Positions 11,231 through 23,444 of a stretch of 64,000 nucleotides of DNA are shown here, piece after piece. Position numbers and translations under genes: made by a program. Under the pieces are notes generated by a model. The model had not been told where the DNA came from. It ran no database searches and saw nothing but the letters and a program-made list of their open reading frames with translations. Every line of letters starts with the position of its first letter. The first letter of the stretch is position 1. Origin of the DNA: Glandiceps talaboti (lineage: Eukaryota; Hemichordata; Enteropneusta; Spengelidae); assembly GCF_964340395.1 (NCBI RefSeq), contig NC_135571.1, positions 12,634,440-12,698,439 on the forward strand, in the 5' to 3' direction.

Positions 11231-13128
11231 ATAGTGGCTGGGATGTAGTTGGTAAGACGAATTGTGTTGAGGTGTCCATGTTTAAAACAAGAGCTGGGAG
11301 AACAGTATGTAACGGGTTGTTCTACAAATCTATTAGGCACACCAAAGTAAGTAATCATAAAATTCCAAAGTGGGGAGCCTTATCACAATCTGAGTTGAAA
11401 GTCTTAACAGCCCTCGGGGCTTCGCGATAACACAGAGCGTCGCAGTCACACGTCAACGAATGGTTATCTCTATCATGGTCGATGAGGGTGCACAGTACAA
11501 GGATATTCGAGTACGGTTAATTAGCTGGCATCGGTACATACAAAATAATTCGTTTAGCTTTAATTTTAGTAAAGCGAAGCTCCGAGGGCTGTAAGAGAGT
11601 CTAATGGTATGCCTGGCACAGCACTTTCAAGTCATTCTTTGTATAAGAAGCCCTAGTAAAGTACACAGGGTTTTTTATTATGGATGCCTTTAAAAGGTGA
11701 TGTGACGTAGCTTTACCAGGTGTTTTGTCAGTTTTAATTTCCTTGAATTGGATACAAGTTTCCTCTTGTTTTTGTTTTTTTTCCATCACTGACTTTCTGT
11801 GTGCCATTTCTTTTTTCTTGCCGAATGCATGTAGCAAGTCTTTTCTTGTCTGGTTATTGGTAACCCGCGTGTACTTCCAAACAGGTCACAAACAGCATTA
11901 GCCCCATCACACAGGTTTTCTACAACAGCCTCCACCAATTGTGAATCGTCTGTTTCCATTAAATCTGTTTTGTTTTTGTTAGGGGTTTCTTCAAAAAGAT
12001 GTTGGAATAGCACTGAATTGTTCAGCATTTTATTTTCTATAATATTTAACATATCGGCATGTTCTTTGCCTTTGTGTCTGCTCTCTTCTTGTTGTCTTTG
12101 TTCTTCAACTTTAATGAAAAAATCATATGCTTGGTCTTTAATGGTTGTCAGGCCACTTCTTATGTTCTGTTTCCTTGCAGTTGCTTGTAGGGTTTCTGGG
12201 AAGCTTGATTGTAATATGAGTTCACCATATGTCTCTTCAATTTGTTCACATTTCAATTTGTCTATTGCTGTGTAAACTCGGTGTTCTCCATCAATTTCCA
12301 ACAGCTTTTGAGCATTGTAAAAATCTACCTCAAAATTGGTTCCAAACAAATGAATGACATCTTTGTCTTGCACATTTACCAGTGGTCTGTGTAAGGTGTT
12401 TAGCAGTGTCACTGTATCATTTGTCATCTAACCATCAGTCAGGTCTTGGACGGCTTTGACTAATGGTGTGTCTTTCTGCCGAATCACTGTGTTCAGATTT
12501 ATACTATGCCCCAAGCTTAATGGCCACCTTCCACTTTTAAAACAGTAGTGACCATGGTAACCCCTCCATACATCAGGCACTGGTGGCAGTTGTCGAAAAT
12601 CTCCAACTGCAATAATCTGCAGTTGTCCAAAAATGGTGTCATTGCCTCTGACACTTCTACAGACATACTCTAAGTCTTCAAAAAACTTCTTGCTCAGCAT
12701 AGACACTTCATCAATTATTAAACACTCACATTCAATGATCTTTTCTTACACTGGTCATACTTGATATAGTTCACCAGCGTTGTTCTTTGGTATCGACCAT
12801 CTCCAATTCCACCAATTTCGTAAACACATTTTAGATCGATGTTGTTGTACATTATTGATCAGGTAGGTCCAGTGATACGCAAGCGTGGCATGGGTGGTTA
12901 TGTTTTGGTTATATTTGGTGTTTTGGCAATCCTTTTGGATCGATGAAAGATGATGTCATCATTTTGGTAATGGCTTGGTTTCCTAACTTGTGTTGTATGT
13001 ATGTAGGGGGGTATGACATCACTACCGATTTTATAAGAATATCGCCAATCCCTATAATAACGTCATTGTTCTGTATTAGGACCGTCATAGACAAGAATAT
13101 AACTATTTAGGAAAGGAATAACAGTTTA

Positions 13129-13784
13129 CAAGCGACTGTGTAATTGAACTTATAGCATGATAGTGAATAGGTTGAATGTCTTGAATCAAATAAATCACTA
13201 AACTGGTTCAGAAAATCTAATCAAAGCTGTAGTGAAATAATCACTCAATGATTATAGGGTGTCACAAAGTGTCTATAACAAGGTATTAAAGAGTGAACTG
13301 TTGAATGAGTCCGAGTTCACTGAACTTTGATTACGTAACTAACATCCTACTCTGACACATAAGTAGAGCACATGTACCTTTGTTTGTATAGTAGCTAGTT
13401 CATAATGAAGGCATAGCCCTGAACTTCAAAAAATGTGTCCAAAAGTAAAATGCATGTTCAAAATTATATTGTTTTGTCATCTAAAGTTTCTATGCATAAG
13501 TAGAGATGTAACCCTACCTCTGTTTCTGGGTCAACTTGTAAAATAACACCATTAAAGATACTTCATATGGAGAGCTGTAGTGTAACGTGTCAACTCTATC
13601 AAAGCTGCCAAGACTCTGAAGTAATCAACCACATCATGGGGAGCAGTGAAGATTGTTTAATTATGCAAATTTAGTATGAATAGATAACTAACTAACATGA
13701 GGTTAGTAAACACCACACTCTCTCTTCATCTTGGTTATTACATTCCTATGTTGAATCATTCTGTTCCTGTTTCTGCATGTAATA
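13129..13784. repeat. Repeat copy B, far flank
   Basis: 13311-13705 matches 3871-4266 closely (same order, GTTCACTGAACTTTGATTAC and onward). 13735-13775 resembles 8095-8150. 13129-13310 is unique in the window. The arrangement suggests that copy B once ran on here before or while other elements were inserted. Confidence 0.7.
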
Positions 13785-16182
13785 CTGTATATATACCAGA
13801 GATTACTTGCACTGGTGCACATGCATACTAGTGGTATTTTCACTGCAGTTCAATTCCAAAAACATTATTACATATGTACCAGAGATTACTTGCACCGGTG
13901 CACACGCATACTAGTGGTATTTGCACTGCAGTGCAATACCGAAAACATTCTTGCATACTTACATGCAAATGATATGCAAATGACATGATCATTCATTCTA
14001 CATGAAAGGGTGTGATCGCATAGTCTGAGTATCAGTGTCATTTTCACCAAAATTTTTGTTTAGGATAAACGTATGTAATAAAAACAGAACTCCGGGCTGC
14101 ATGAGAGCCAGTCTGGGTATTCAGGGGTATTTGCACTTGTGCTTGCACTGTTTTCTGCTGCACTTTCACTCGCTGTGCCAAGTATTGCTGCAGAGAACAC
14201 TGCAAACACTCATGCAACTACCCCAAGTATGCCACACTTGCACTGATGCATCATGGGGTTCTGTCATATAATTTATGTGAATAGGGAACTTGCAAACCCG
14301 CCATGTTGAATGTTGCATCATGGGGTTCTGTCATATAATTTATGTCAATTGTAGAGTATATTAAGTATTTTCCTCCAGATGTTACTATGCAGAATTTGTG
14401 TATCATGATTAATTTTCAAGGCTGTGAAATGTAATAAATATTAATTTATTGTAAACTTTGAAGGAAACCGTTATTTTTATGCAAGCAAAATAAAAGGTGA
14501 TGTGAAATTTGTGTGTATGTGTTATGCTGTATACGATTGGTTCCTTTAGACAGAGTACAGACAAGTAGACCAATAATATTGCTCGTTACAGAAACTAATA
14601 TTTTTTGATTTTTTTAATGCCTTACTTATTAATCATTTCTGTTTTGCCAGTTCTGATTATTGGAAAGAATTATACATTGGACCAAATGTACAATAGATAC
14701 ATATTTTTATTCAAGCTAGGGGGTTTGGATTTGGATGGTTAGTTTGATTTGATTTGGGTGGTTACAACTCCCTAGCATAACCTGATAAATATTGTTATAC
14801 AAAATAAATACTTCATTCACCAGGTATGAAGAATTAATCCTCAATCTACTGTGTAGTCATTTACATATTATGTAAACCAAGGCACAAGTGTGGTTCAAAT
14901 CTTGTAATGTTATGCTTTAATAGAGGTCACATGATTCCAGTGTTAAGTCATGTGACTTACCCAGAACATCAGACTGATGAACAAGGCCACAAAATATCAA
15001 CTGAAATGTAGTAATGTTCAATAGTTATAATAGTTTATTGTCATACAATATACCTATACAGATGAATTTACATCAATATTCAATATAAAAGGTTTTGATA
15101 TAAAATAACAACACAAAAAGTAAAATAAATATGGCACATTCACAAATGAAACTTCTTTTATGCCTACACATAGATCAAAAATAAATATAGTGTAAAGATA
15201 AAACACCTTTTCTATATATATTTAGTAATGATATTTCTACTCACAGTCAAAATATTTCTAGGCAGCAAATCCCAAACATTTGCCGACATCTCGTCAGCAT
15301 CATCAGGGGTGTAGACTAAGTTCTGGAATTTTCCTGATGACTTTATTTATAAGGCTTTTGGAAAGAGAAAAAACACACTGTATGATTAATTTTCTCCAGT
15401 ATTTATTTTCAATATGTATATTTATACTGTTCTTTTTGTGTCTTCTAAGCCCAGTGGGCTGGATGTGGCAACTCTTTAATTTATATGGTACACATATTTG
15501 TATTGAACGAAATATTCACTTGGTAAGCCCACATAGGACACGTAAATAAAACAAACAAACAAACAACAGTACAGTGTAGTATGAAACCAGAGTCCTTGAA
15601 GATTCATTTTGGCAGCTTTTCTGTATTATGTTCAGAAACATACTAGTGTAAACAGATAGTTATTTGTAAATGGTGTCAATGTTACTTGTCTATATAAAAT
15701 ACAACCAGCGACAGGCAAGCATTTACAAGCATAACCTGTTCCAAACAGGGAAGATCGATAAACTCCTGAATTGAATTAATAACACTTGGCACAGCTTGGT
15801 GGAAGTAGAGAGAAGTATGGCTTGATAACAACCGATTTATGGCTTCTTTATATGTACATGAAATGCCAGGGGGACTTGAAATTCTTCTGTAAATGTGAGC
15901 TACTGTGCAATAAACCACAGCCTACTTCAGTGCAGACAACTGCAGACTCAAACAACTGATAAACTTAGCTTGTGCTATTTTCCAGCAAACAAAAGTAAGT
16001 GAATAAAAAAATTTTCTGGGTTTTTAAAACATTCTCTAATAATTTATGACAGTGCCTTGTATTTTGTTCCCAATCCTGTAAGAATTCAACAGGATAAATA
16101 TTATCAAGGACTATATTTCAGAAGACTTATTAGAATATTTCTTCTTGGAATCTTACGAGATGTCTAATTTTGTTTGTACGGT
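13785..16182. other. Non-coding, with small tandem duplications
   Basis: Two copies of an 83-bp unit lie at 13795-13960 (each with ACCAGAGATTACTTGCAC). The stretch GCATCATGGGGTTCTGTCAT occurs at about 14248 and again about 70 bp later. The rest is AT-rich without a supported gene or RNA. Some of it may be 3' UTR or flank of the terminal exon at 16183. Confidence 0.5.
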
Positions 16183-16685
16183 TTAAGATTGTATTGCATG
16201 ATCAATGAGAGATACTGACATGTCAGCGCCATCAACTACACTTGAATAGCTAGGTGGAGAGGGGTCTGGTTGGCTGGAGGTGACATCAGTACCTCTTTGT
16301 TCTCCACCATGTGTTTCATCTGGTTGGCCAAGTGGTGGTTTCTCTTCCATAACTTGTTGTTGGCCTTCAAAGTTAACTGGTGCATAAGGAGGTTGTGTGT
16401 ATGGCGGAGCTGTTGGTGTTCCTTGAGGTGGAAACTGATGCATTGGTGGCAGTTGAGGCTGTGGTTGACCTGCTACTGGCATGGCCATATTTTGTTGTTG
16501 ATGTGGGTACACCTGGCCACCATACATGATTGGCTGTTCCTGGTCACATGGTGGTTGACCTGCTACTGGCATGCCCATATTTGGTTGTTGATGTGGGTAC
16601 ACCTGGGCACCATACATGATTGGCTGTTCCTGGTTACTTGGCTGTCCAGGCTGCACCATCTGCTGGGGTGGGAATCTTGGATCAT
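16183..16685 (-). CDS. Pro/Gln-rich terminal exon of an MS4A-like gene (alternative tail or paralogue)
   Basis: Acceptor GCATAACAG, then an exon entered in phase 1 and ending in a stop after about 166 residues. It is clearly related to the last exon of the MS4A-like gene at 28031-28356 (PPQQM near the start, then YPHQQPN versus YPQQQPN). It contains two copies of a 28-30-residue unit with QEQPIMYG and VYPHQQ. Near the end it has PPSYSSV, a PPxY motif that usually binds WW domains of Nedd4-type ubiquitin ligases. No transmembrane exons of its own were found upstream, and the phase fits the main gene's exon ending at 29934. It may therefore be an alternative last exon spliced over about 13 kb, or the last exon of a decayed paralogue. 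Confidence 0.6.
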
Positions 16686-16944
16686 CTGTTATGCAAAATC
16701 AGTAAGATAGTATGTATTTACATATACACGTCTCATCAATGAACAGCCAATGATACAACGTCCTCTTAATGCCTCCCTAGAAAAGTGTCCCTTGGGTTAC
16801 AGGTTCAGAGCACTAGTACAAAGAGCACACAAAAACTTCCACAAAATTGAATGAAGACAGTTTCCTGCCACATTTTGTTTATTAAGTAGTAGTGATGGTA
16901 TAGGAAAAAACCATATCTAGTATACCTCCATGAGTATCTGTTTA

Positions 16945-17070
16945 TTTGCTGGTTTATTTAATTATTTTATTTGTTCCTATACTTGTTCATTCATTTATTT
17001 GTTTATTTGTTTGTTTGTTTGTTTATTTATTTGTTTGTTTGTTTGTTTGTTTGTTTGTTTCGGTTCCTGG
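16945..17070. repeat. (TTTG)n/(TTTA)n microsatellite
   Basis: Tetranucleotide array of TTTG and TTTA units, no coding role. Confidence 0.9.
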
Positions 17071-17244
17071 GTTCCCTGTGATCGGCCTACTTAACTTTAC
17101 CTTGATTCCATTGCCAATCAATACGACTAGACTCTGCAGCGCGCTGTCAATATTGAGATCAAGACGGTACTATCAGGCTAGGATGTGTAAGTATGAACGA
17201 CGCAAATATGTATAAAATAAAATGTGGCTTCAGTACTATCACAT

Positions 17245-17392
17245 GGAACAAACAAACAAACAAAATAAATAAATAAATAATAAAAATAAATAAATACATA
17301 CATACATACATACATACATACATACATACATACATACATACATACATACATACATACATACATACATACATACATACATACATACACAAACA
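17245..17392. repeat. (AAAC)n, (AAAT)n and (ATAC)n microsatellites
   Basis: Consecutive tetranucleotide arrays, the longest being (CATA)n at 17296-17385. Long open frames over it are artefacts of the repeat. Confidence 0.95.
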
Positions 17393-18142
17393 AAATATAC
17401 ATGGGTAAATGAAATATTTTAAACTCATGGATAACTATCTATAAACATGTATATGAATATACGGGCCTGCATGCTATTGAAATAATTACCATGTTTCTAT
17501 ACACACACCTGTACTATAGTATTCAAACACCAAGGGGTGTGCCTGGATCGGACTGTAGGCTCATGCATCACTTTTTCAACCCTCAAAAATCCCTCAAAAT
17601 CACGATCTCATGGCAGAACAATGTCAGGTACATAATATTCTTTACTTCTATGGATAAGGATTGGGTATTTGATTTATATTTGGATTGATTATTTATAAAA
17701 CAATTTTGTCATGCATGGTCCTACGTAAGAAATAAGGGTGAAACAACACTGACAAAGTCTGTGTTTGCAATTCAATACACTGTAAAAGGGTGTAAAAAGT
17801 TTGTTATTGTACGTACACTAACAAACATTTTACACGTTTATTAATCTTTTGCAATCGATTGAGTTACAAGCAAGGACTTTGCAAATGTTATTACCAATAC
17901 CATATGGCCACTTTAAATAGATTTCCCCCAAAGACACATGCACACTCAACAGCAAAGCAAGCCGACCATCTGTTTCTGGGAAGAATTTGCAAATATCATT
18001 TTGACCAAAAACAAATCTATTGAAAATATAAAATGACTTATATCAAAGCTGAATTGGATGAACTTGAACATAGAAAAATAGGAAAAAAATGATGGACAGC
18101 GAAAGTGGGACAACATCAGAGAGTCAACCTAACTCTTTGCTC
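17393..18142. other. Non-coding, no feature seen
   Basis: No reading frame with gene-like composition, no TIR pair and no tRNA-like fold recognised. Confidence 0.4.
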
Positions 18143-18775
18143 CGCTCATCGTCGTAAACTACACCTACTTTTACAGCATCGTCCAAGACGCATCGCCAAG
18201 GTTTCGTAGTGTCGCGGAAGAAATAACAGCTCTGGTTTGCGAGAATAAGCTCCACTCAGCTGTCACTAACAGTTGTGATGAAAACAGAGTTTAATCTTCC
18301 AATGCCATGCATATCACTCCATAGTTCGGAATGATTATTTTATGTCGAAACTGAAACACTTGTCCATTTGGCAATCTTTCCACCCAATGTCATCTACATC
18401 TGTGTTTCCATATCCTGCTAACAAACAAACAAACAAACAAACAAACAAACAAACAGATAGATAGATACAACATAACCTACAAACAAATATGCAGACAAAT
18501 ATTGTCAAACAAAACCAACATACACAGTTCAAAACATAAACGTCCATTCAACACCCGTATTAGGATAACATTGATATACAAACGTATACACGTTTTGAAG
18601 ACAAGGGGAGTACGTGTACTCTTGGAAGGGTCACATATGAAAAGTAGGATTTCTAAAATTAGCAAGCTAGCATTCTCGCAAACCAGAGCTGTTATTTGCG
18701 CGACACTACGAAATCTTGGTGATGCGTCTTGGACGATGCCGTAAAAGAGGGTGCGGTTTACAACGACGCAAGCTG
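18143..18775. mobile_element. MITE-like element with about 100-bp inverted repeats
   Basis: 18149-18255 and the reverse complement of 18655-18772 share long blocks, for example CATCGTCCAAGACGCATC and AACAGCTCTGGTTTGCGAG. The interior of about 400 bp has a (CAAA)n stretch at 18420-18454 and no gene. A target duplication is not clear. It resembles a non-autonomous DNA transposon. Confidence 0.75.
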
Positions 18776-19461
18776 GGAGCACTAGGTGAAATAACTGCTT
18801 GAAAGTGTTTTAAGATCAATCGCATTCTATAGTGCCTACTTGCAACTTTCTTGAAATGAAAACGTTTTGCATGGCTTTCTTAAGAATACATTAAAGATTA
18901 TATGTTTTCAATAGTATTTATTCCGAAATATATGGAACTCTCTATTGATGATTTCACCAGCCTGTGTATAGCGACAGAAACAAAAGCCTCTGGCGAAAAA
19001 CATGTTCAAATATAAAGAAAGAGTTCTTCTTTTTGTCTATATGTTACCCTTCATCCACTCTAGTTCAATAATCCGAATCCATCTGGCAACGATTTGATAT
19101 ACATTTATACTACACTACCCGTGTTTGAATGTCAGATGTCCATTCTTTCTTAATAATTATATTACTCTCACAAAATGTACATAACGCCCAAACTTAAAAA
19201 CATTCCGAATCTAAAAAAAACCCAAATAATGTGATATATATACATGTCCTAATTGTTGACCTCAGAGGTCAACCATTATTCACTTGTCATCAAAAAATGA
19301 AATATCCTTAAGGAGCAAATCAAATGACTCCATTCATGTCACAATAAACGTTTGATGTTCGCTTTGTATAAAGCCGTGTACTTATTCCAAAGGCTCCACA
19401 GTACCCTCTCCTCCTTGACGAACACTCAAGTCTTTGGTAATAGCATCATTAATTTTGAAGT
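18776..19461. other. Upstream region of the LamG gene
   Basis: AT-rich sequence without repeats that recur in the window. It should contain the promoter of the gene starting at 19462. No unambiguous TATA box or other site could be assigned. Confidence 0.35.
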
Positions 19462-22400
19462 ATGGTTGATAAGGTGTTTCGGAATGTCATTTTGTCACTT
19501 CTGATGTACTGGTTAATCCTGAGTACTGGAATCATCGGGTTGTTATTTCTAATTGGCTCAGTGACAGAAGGTACGTCAGTCATTGAATTTCACCTGTTAA
19601 AGTTTGTAGATAACCTTAGAGTAATTGTATTTTGGTGTACATTGCAGTTTTGGCAAATTATACGAATTTGATAGTATTTAAAGTGTACAGATACACTAGT
19701 CTGTTTGGTAAATCAGAGTTGTTCTACACGATCGCCAAGCAGGTGAACATCACAAGTACATACAAGACGTTAACACATTAAACGTAGCACACAACATTAG
19801 TAGTTGTACATATATTTTTTTCCTTGTATTAACAGTTATCTTGTTCAAAAGAGGAACAACGCCTTGATTACAAAAGGAAGATCATGTATGTATGTATGTA
19901 TGTATGTATGTATGTATGTATGTATGTATGTGTGTATGTGTGTGTGTATGTATGTATGTATGTATTCGATGTTATACCATGCACCAAGATGAACAAAAAT
20001 ATGGAATATATACTCTGTTCATTCTATGTCATAACAACGCATGTCTACGTCATTATTGGTTCTGATATGTTGGAAATATGACTCGAAACGTTCAAAATTG
20101 CCATTACTTTCCTCGATTTTTCTTTCATTACTGCCGATGGTATAATTATATTATTCCCAATATTTTTCTTCATTCAGCCGGAAAATAACGAGCTCGTGAC
20201 CTAAGTTCACTACTCGCCTATCGACTCGTAGTGACAAGGGCCCCTTAGGTCACTAGTACTTTCTTTAGCTAAACAAAGAAAAATATCGGTGACTAACATT
20301 TAAATGTCGATCTAGCAGTTTTTAATATTGCCTTCAATTGTTAATATAGATGAGTGCTGCTGCCGTACAGACTTCAACTCAAAGTCACCACAAGCCAAGT
20401 TTGAATTCGGAAGAGAAAGAGGATATATAGAAACAACATCAACCAAAACTGTACAAGAAAAGAGAACAGCTATATATGACACACAAAATACACCGACTGA
20501 ACGGTTACATATGGAAGTACAAATGTCCACCATTGATAGCAATGAACGGTTACACACAGAAGAACAATTGTCCACCGTTGATACCACCAGTCTACCAGAA
20601 TCAACGGCAGCATCTGTTATTAGCGATACATCCAGTGCAAATAATAAGATATCTAGAGATAAGTCCGAGAATCTACCAACTTTGGAAGTCCAAATTTCTG
20701 GTATGACACTAAGAATATAAATTAAGAATTTACTACAAAATCTGCATACATTTAACCTGGAGAATCGTCTAATGTAGTTTTCCCTGAAAATATGATTGAC
20801 GACTCTGCTACTATTGTGATGACATTATCATCACCACGTTTATTTGATTATCAGAGGGGACCCTGCATGCACACCCCTATAACAGTCACATACCTAGTAG
20901 GACAGGGTTGTTTATATACACACTTGTACCAGCTCATTGAAGCGATAGAGGCTATATCGACTATTTAAAAAATATATCTGTTACAGCTCTGGCCAGCACT
21001 AGATGTTAATAACTGATATATGCCAACACCCATGTAGCAGGGATATGTGATAAATTGCAATGCAGGATACGTTTTCACAACATCCATGTACAGCAGCTTT
21101 TTCCCCTACAGCCATGCACCAGCTATCTGTGCATACCTGTAACACAGGTATTTCTCATAGTCATGCACAGGCTATATCAGCATTGATGTAACAGATGTAT
21201 TTCCAATAGCCATGTACCGACTAAGTGAGCATAGCTGTAACATAGGTATTTCCCATAGTTAAGTACCAGCTATGTTAGCATTGCTGTAACATAGGTATTA
21301 CCCATAATGATGTACCAGCTATGTCAGCATAGCTGTAACATAGGCATTTCCCATAGCCATGTACTAGCTATGTCAGCATAGCTGTAACATAGGCATTTCC
21401 CATAGTTAAGTACCAGCTATGTTAGCATTGCTGTAACATAGGTATTACCCATAATGATGTACCAGCTATGTTAGCATTGCTGTAACATAGGTATTTCCCA
21501 TAGCCATGTACTAGCTATGTCAGCATAGCTGTAACATAGGTATTTCCCATAGCCATGTACTAGCTATGTTAGCATTGCTGTAACATAGGTATTACCCATA
21601 ATGATGTACCAGCTATGTGAGTATAGCTGTAACATAGGCATTTCCCATAGCCATGTACTAGCTATGTCAGCATAGCTGTAACATAGGTATTTCCCATAGC
21701 CATGTACTAGCTATGTCAGCATAGCTGTAACATAGTATTTCCCATAGCTATGTACTAGCTATGTCAGCATAGCTGTAACATAGGCATTTCCCATAGCCAT
21801 GTACTAGCTATGTCAGCATAGCTGTAACATAGGCATTTCCCATAGCCATGTACCAGCTATGTCAGCATAGCTAGCACTGTAACATAGGTATTTCCCATAG
21901 CCATGCACTAGCTATGTCAGCATAGCTGTAACATAGGTATTTCCCATAGCCATGTACTAGCTATGTCAGCATAGCTGTAATAGAGGTATTTCCCATAGCC
22001 ATGTACTAGCTACATTTGTATGTCAGCATTGAGTGTCACGATTCTTGAGATAGATCAAATGAACGTTATCTTATTCTTATATATAAGAACTTACTAAATA
22101 AGACTGTACCACCGTAAACAATTATTTTCAATTCATTAACTGTCAATACATTACTTTGTTTATAAACAGATATGCCTATCCCTGTTGCGTTTTGGCCACT
22201 TGATAAAATGGCCGGAACTCAAGATATATCAGGAAATGGAAACCATGGAGTGGCAGCAGGTGCTAGACTGATAGCACATGCTCCTGGTACCTTAACTGGT
22301 GCATACCACTTTGATGGAAATGCTTTCTCCTTCATTAGATTTCCCAATAATGGTGCCTACGATACAAGGTATTCCACTACTCTCCTGGCATACATTTACC

Positions 22401-22807
22401 CGACTGGAAGTGCAGGTCCAATTTTCCATTTAAACCAAGATATATATGGCATCCAATTGAGGCAAACTGAACCACAAGAAGTTTCTGCCCGGTTTGTTCT
22501 CCGTGACATGGGTTTCACACCATTGTTATTGGCAAAGTTACTAATACAAAATCAGTGGAATTTTGTAGGTGCTTCATACAATTATATTACAGGATATGCC
22601 AAACTATGGGTGAATTGCAAGTCAGTTGCAGTGTTTGGTATTGGAATGTATTCGAGAACACATTCTGGGGTGATGGAGGCATGGATGGGAGCTATTGATG
22701 GAGATCACCGATTCTTTAAGGGAATGATAACATGTATGCAAGTTTACAATGTGGCATTAACAGCTGAACAAGTAAAGATAGCTGAAGAATTGTGTCAAAT
22801 ATACTAG
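19462..22807 (+). CDS. Type II membrane protein with LamG/concanavalin-like ectodomain
   Basis: Three coding exons, 19462-19570, 20350-20700 and 22170-22807. All introns are phase 1 with canonical borders (GAAG/GTACGT, TATAG, TCTG/GTATGA, AACAG), giving 365 residues. Exon 1 encodes a short basic cytoplasmic end and one hydrophobic anchor (SLLMYWLILSTGIIGLLFLI). Exon 2 is a polar Ser/Thr/Glu-rich stalk of about 117 residues with a CCC near its start and a repeated TERLHMEVQMST-type unit. Exon 3 is a LamG-like fold: FWPLDKMAGTQDISGNGNHG near its start, then GAYHFDG, WNFVGASYN and MQVYNVALTAEQV at the end. These are the usual landmarks of concanavalin-type lectin/glucanase domains. Ligand unknown. 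Intron 2 is filled by a 49-bp minisatellite. Confidence 0.75.
19886..19963. repeat. (TATG)n microsatellite
   Basis: Tetranucleotide array in intron 1 of the LamG gene. Confidence 0.95.
19968..20275 (+). repeat. Dispersed repeat family R5, copy in LamG intron 1
   Basis: Matches 30640-30945 over its length (TTATACCATGCAC, ATGGAATATATACTC, GTATAATTATATTATTCCCA, and AGTGACAAGGGCCC near the end) and in part the reverse strand of 54190-54345. There is no coding capacity. It is probably a non-autonomous element; the ends were not fixed. Confidence 0.75.
20985..22022. repeat. 49-bp minisatellite in LamG intron 2
   Basis: About 20 units of 49 bp with the core GCTGTAACATAGGTATTTCC and CATGTACTAGCTATGTCAGC. 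The left units are more diverged and the right ones nearly identical, which fits growth of the array toward the right. Confidence 0.95.
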
Positions 22808-23437
22808 CTAAGAAACATGGGACTATGTCATCTGGTCTAATATAGTAACTGTTGTATATTTGTTGTCAACTACCAACTTAATTTTGTTGATATAGCCGTG
22901 AGGACAATCAATGTAATAGACAGAAACATATTGTAACCAATCGTATAGCCTCAGTACATTTATATTTCAACTTAAAGAATTAATCCATTTCTGAATTTAA
23001 TGCTTTACACACCCATTCATTATTGGTTCTTAGTACACACAAGTATTCACGAAATTCCTGAATCACAAATGACAACTGGATGATCTCAACACTCCCCCCC
23101 CCCTCCCCTTCAAAAAATCTCAACTCAAAGGTTTCCAAAAGTTCTGACTGGCTTTTGCCATGTTAAGAGAGCATCAAGACAGCAAATGGAAGGACAATAG
23201 TAATTAATGCAAAGGAAATCAAGGGGTGTGAAAAGCTCAGTACAAAAGTGTGCATATGTATATATATATATAACAAAGCAGATAGGTCTCCATATGTAGT
23301 ACCGCATTTCAGGACACTGGGACATTCTCTACAAGACAACGCTCTTACAGCTACAATACTATACCTTATACGAGGTTTGGATATGGAAATTACTAAGCAA
23401 CTAGAAAGTCTATGGAGTAATAGAACTGGAACCTTAC
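22808..23437. other. 3' flank of the LamG gene, no further gene seen
   Basis: Probable 3' UTR of the LamG gene followed by non-coding sequence with a C-run near 23094-23108 and a short (AT)n near 23258-23271. No clear AATAAA close to the stop was found. Confidence 0.4.
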
Positions 23438-23444
23438 ATCCCCA

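Larger units (their letters stand above)
8715..11603 (-). mobile_element. DUF6589-gene DNA transposon with long TIRs and 10-bp target duplication
   Basis: Both ends start TAGACTCTCT. The inverted repeats extend about 170-200 bp inward (8715-8885 and 11400-11603) and share GAATTATTTTGTATGTACCG among other blocks. Directly outside both ends is the identical 10-mer ATGGTATGCC (8705-8714 and 11604-11613), the target site duplication. The element lies in the PIF1-like frame, so it is younger than that gene. Its only gene is the DUF6589-like one on the minus strand, and the gene's 3' exons appear to be missing. A 281-bp tandem duplication fills its intron. Confidence 0.88.
8537..12850 (-). pseudogene. 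PIF1-like helicase, interrupted by a transposon and by point lesions
   Basis: PIF1-family DNA helicase relic. Readable parts in order: YEIGGIGDGRY (12800 region), Walker B LIIDEVSML (about 12715), VGDFRQLPPVPD with the motif III glutamine, and a C-terminal half with TNFEVDFYNAQKL near 12340. Walker A is not present, so the N-terminus is lost. Lesions: a frameshift near 12745, an in-frame TAG at 12428, and a frameshift near 11850-11880. The frame is also cut at the codons for QAYH by the DUF6589 element. Joining the flanks across one copy of the 10-bp duplication restores the frame, which then runs about 50 codons into the left TIR. The C-terminal part looks SAP-like (TKNDLKVL... and TKEDLGVKL). 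Confidence 0.75.
8437..13128 (-). mobile_element. TIR-bounded DNA element carrying a PIF1-like helicase
   Basis: Terminal inverted repeats at 8437-8561 and 12993-13128 start with TAAACTGTTATT and share long stretches, including AGAACAATGACGTTATTATA. Between them, apart from the nested DUF6589 element, lie only the helicase frame and short flanks. Without the nested insertion the element is about 1.8 kb. No DDE, HUH or tyrosine recombinase motif was seen. No clear target duplication flanks the TIRs. The helicase stop codon lies inside the left TIR. It could be a non-autonomous derivative of a larger helicase-bearing element. Confidence 0.7.
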
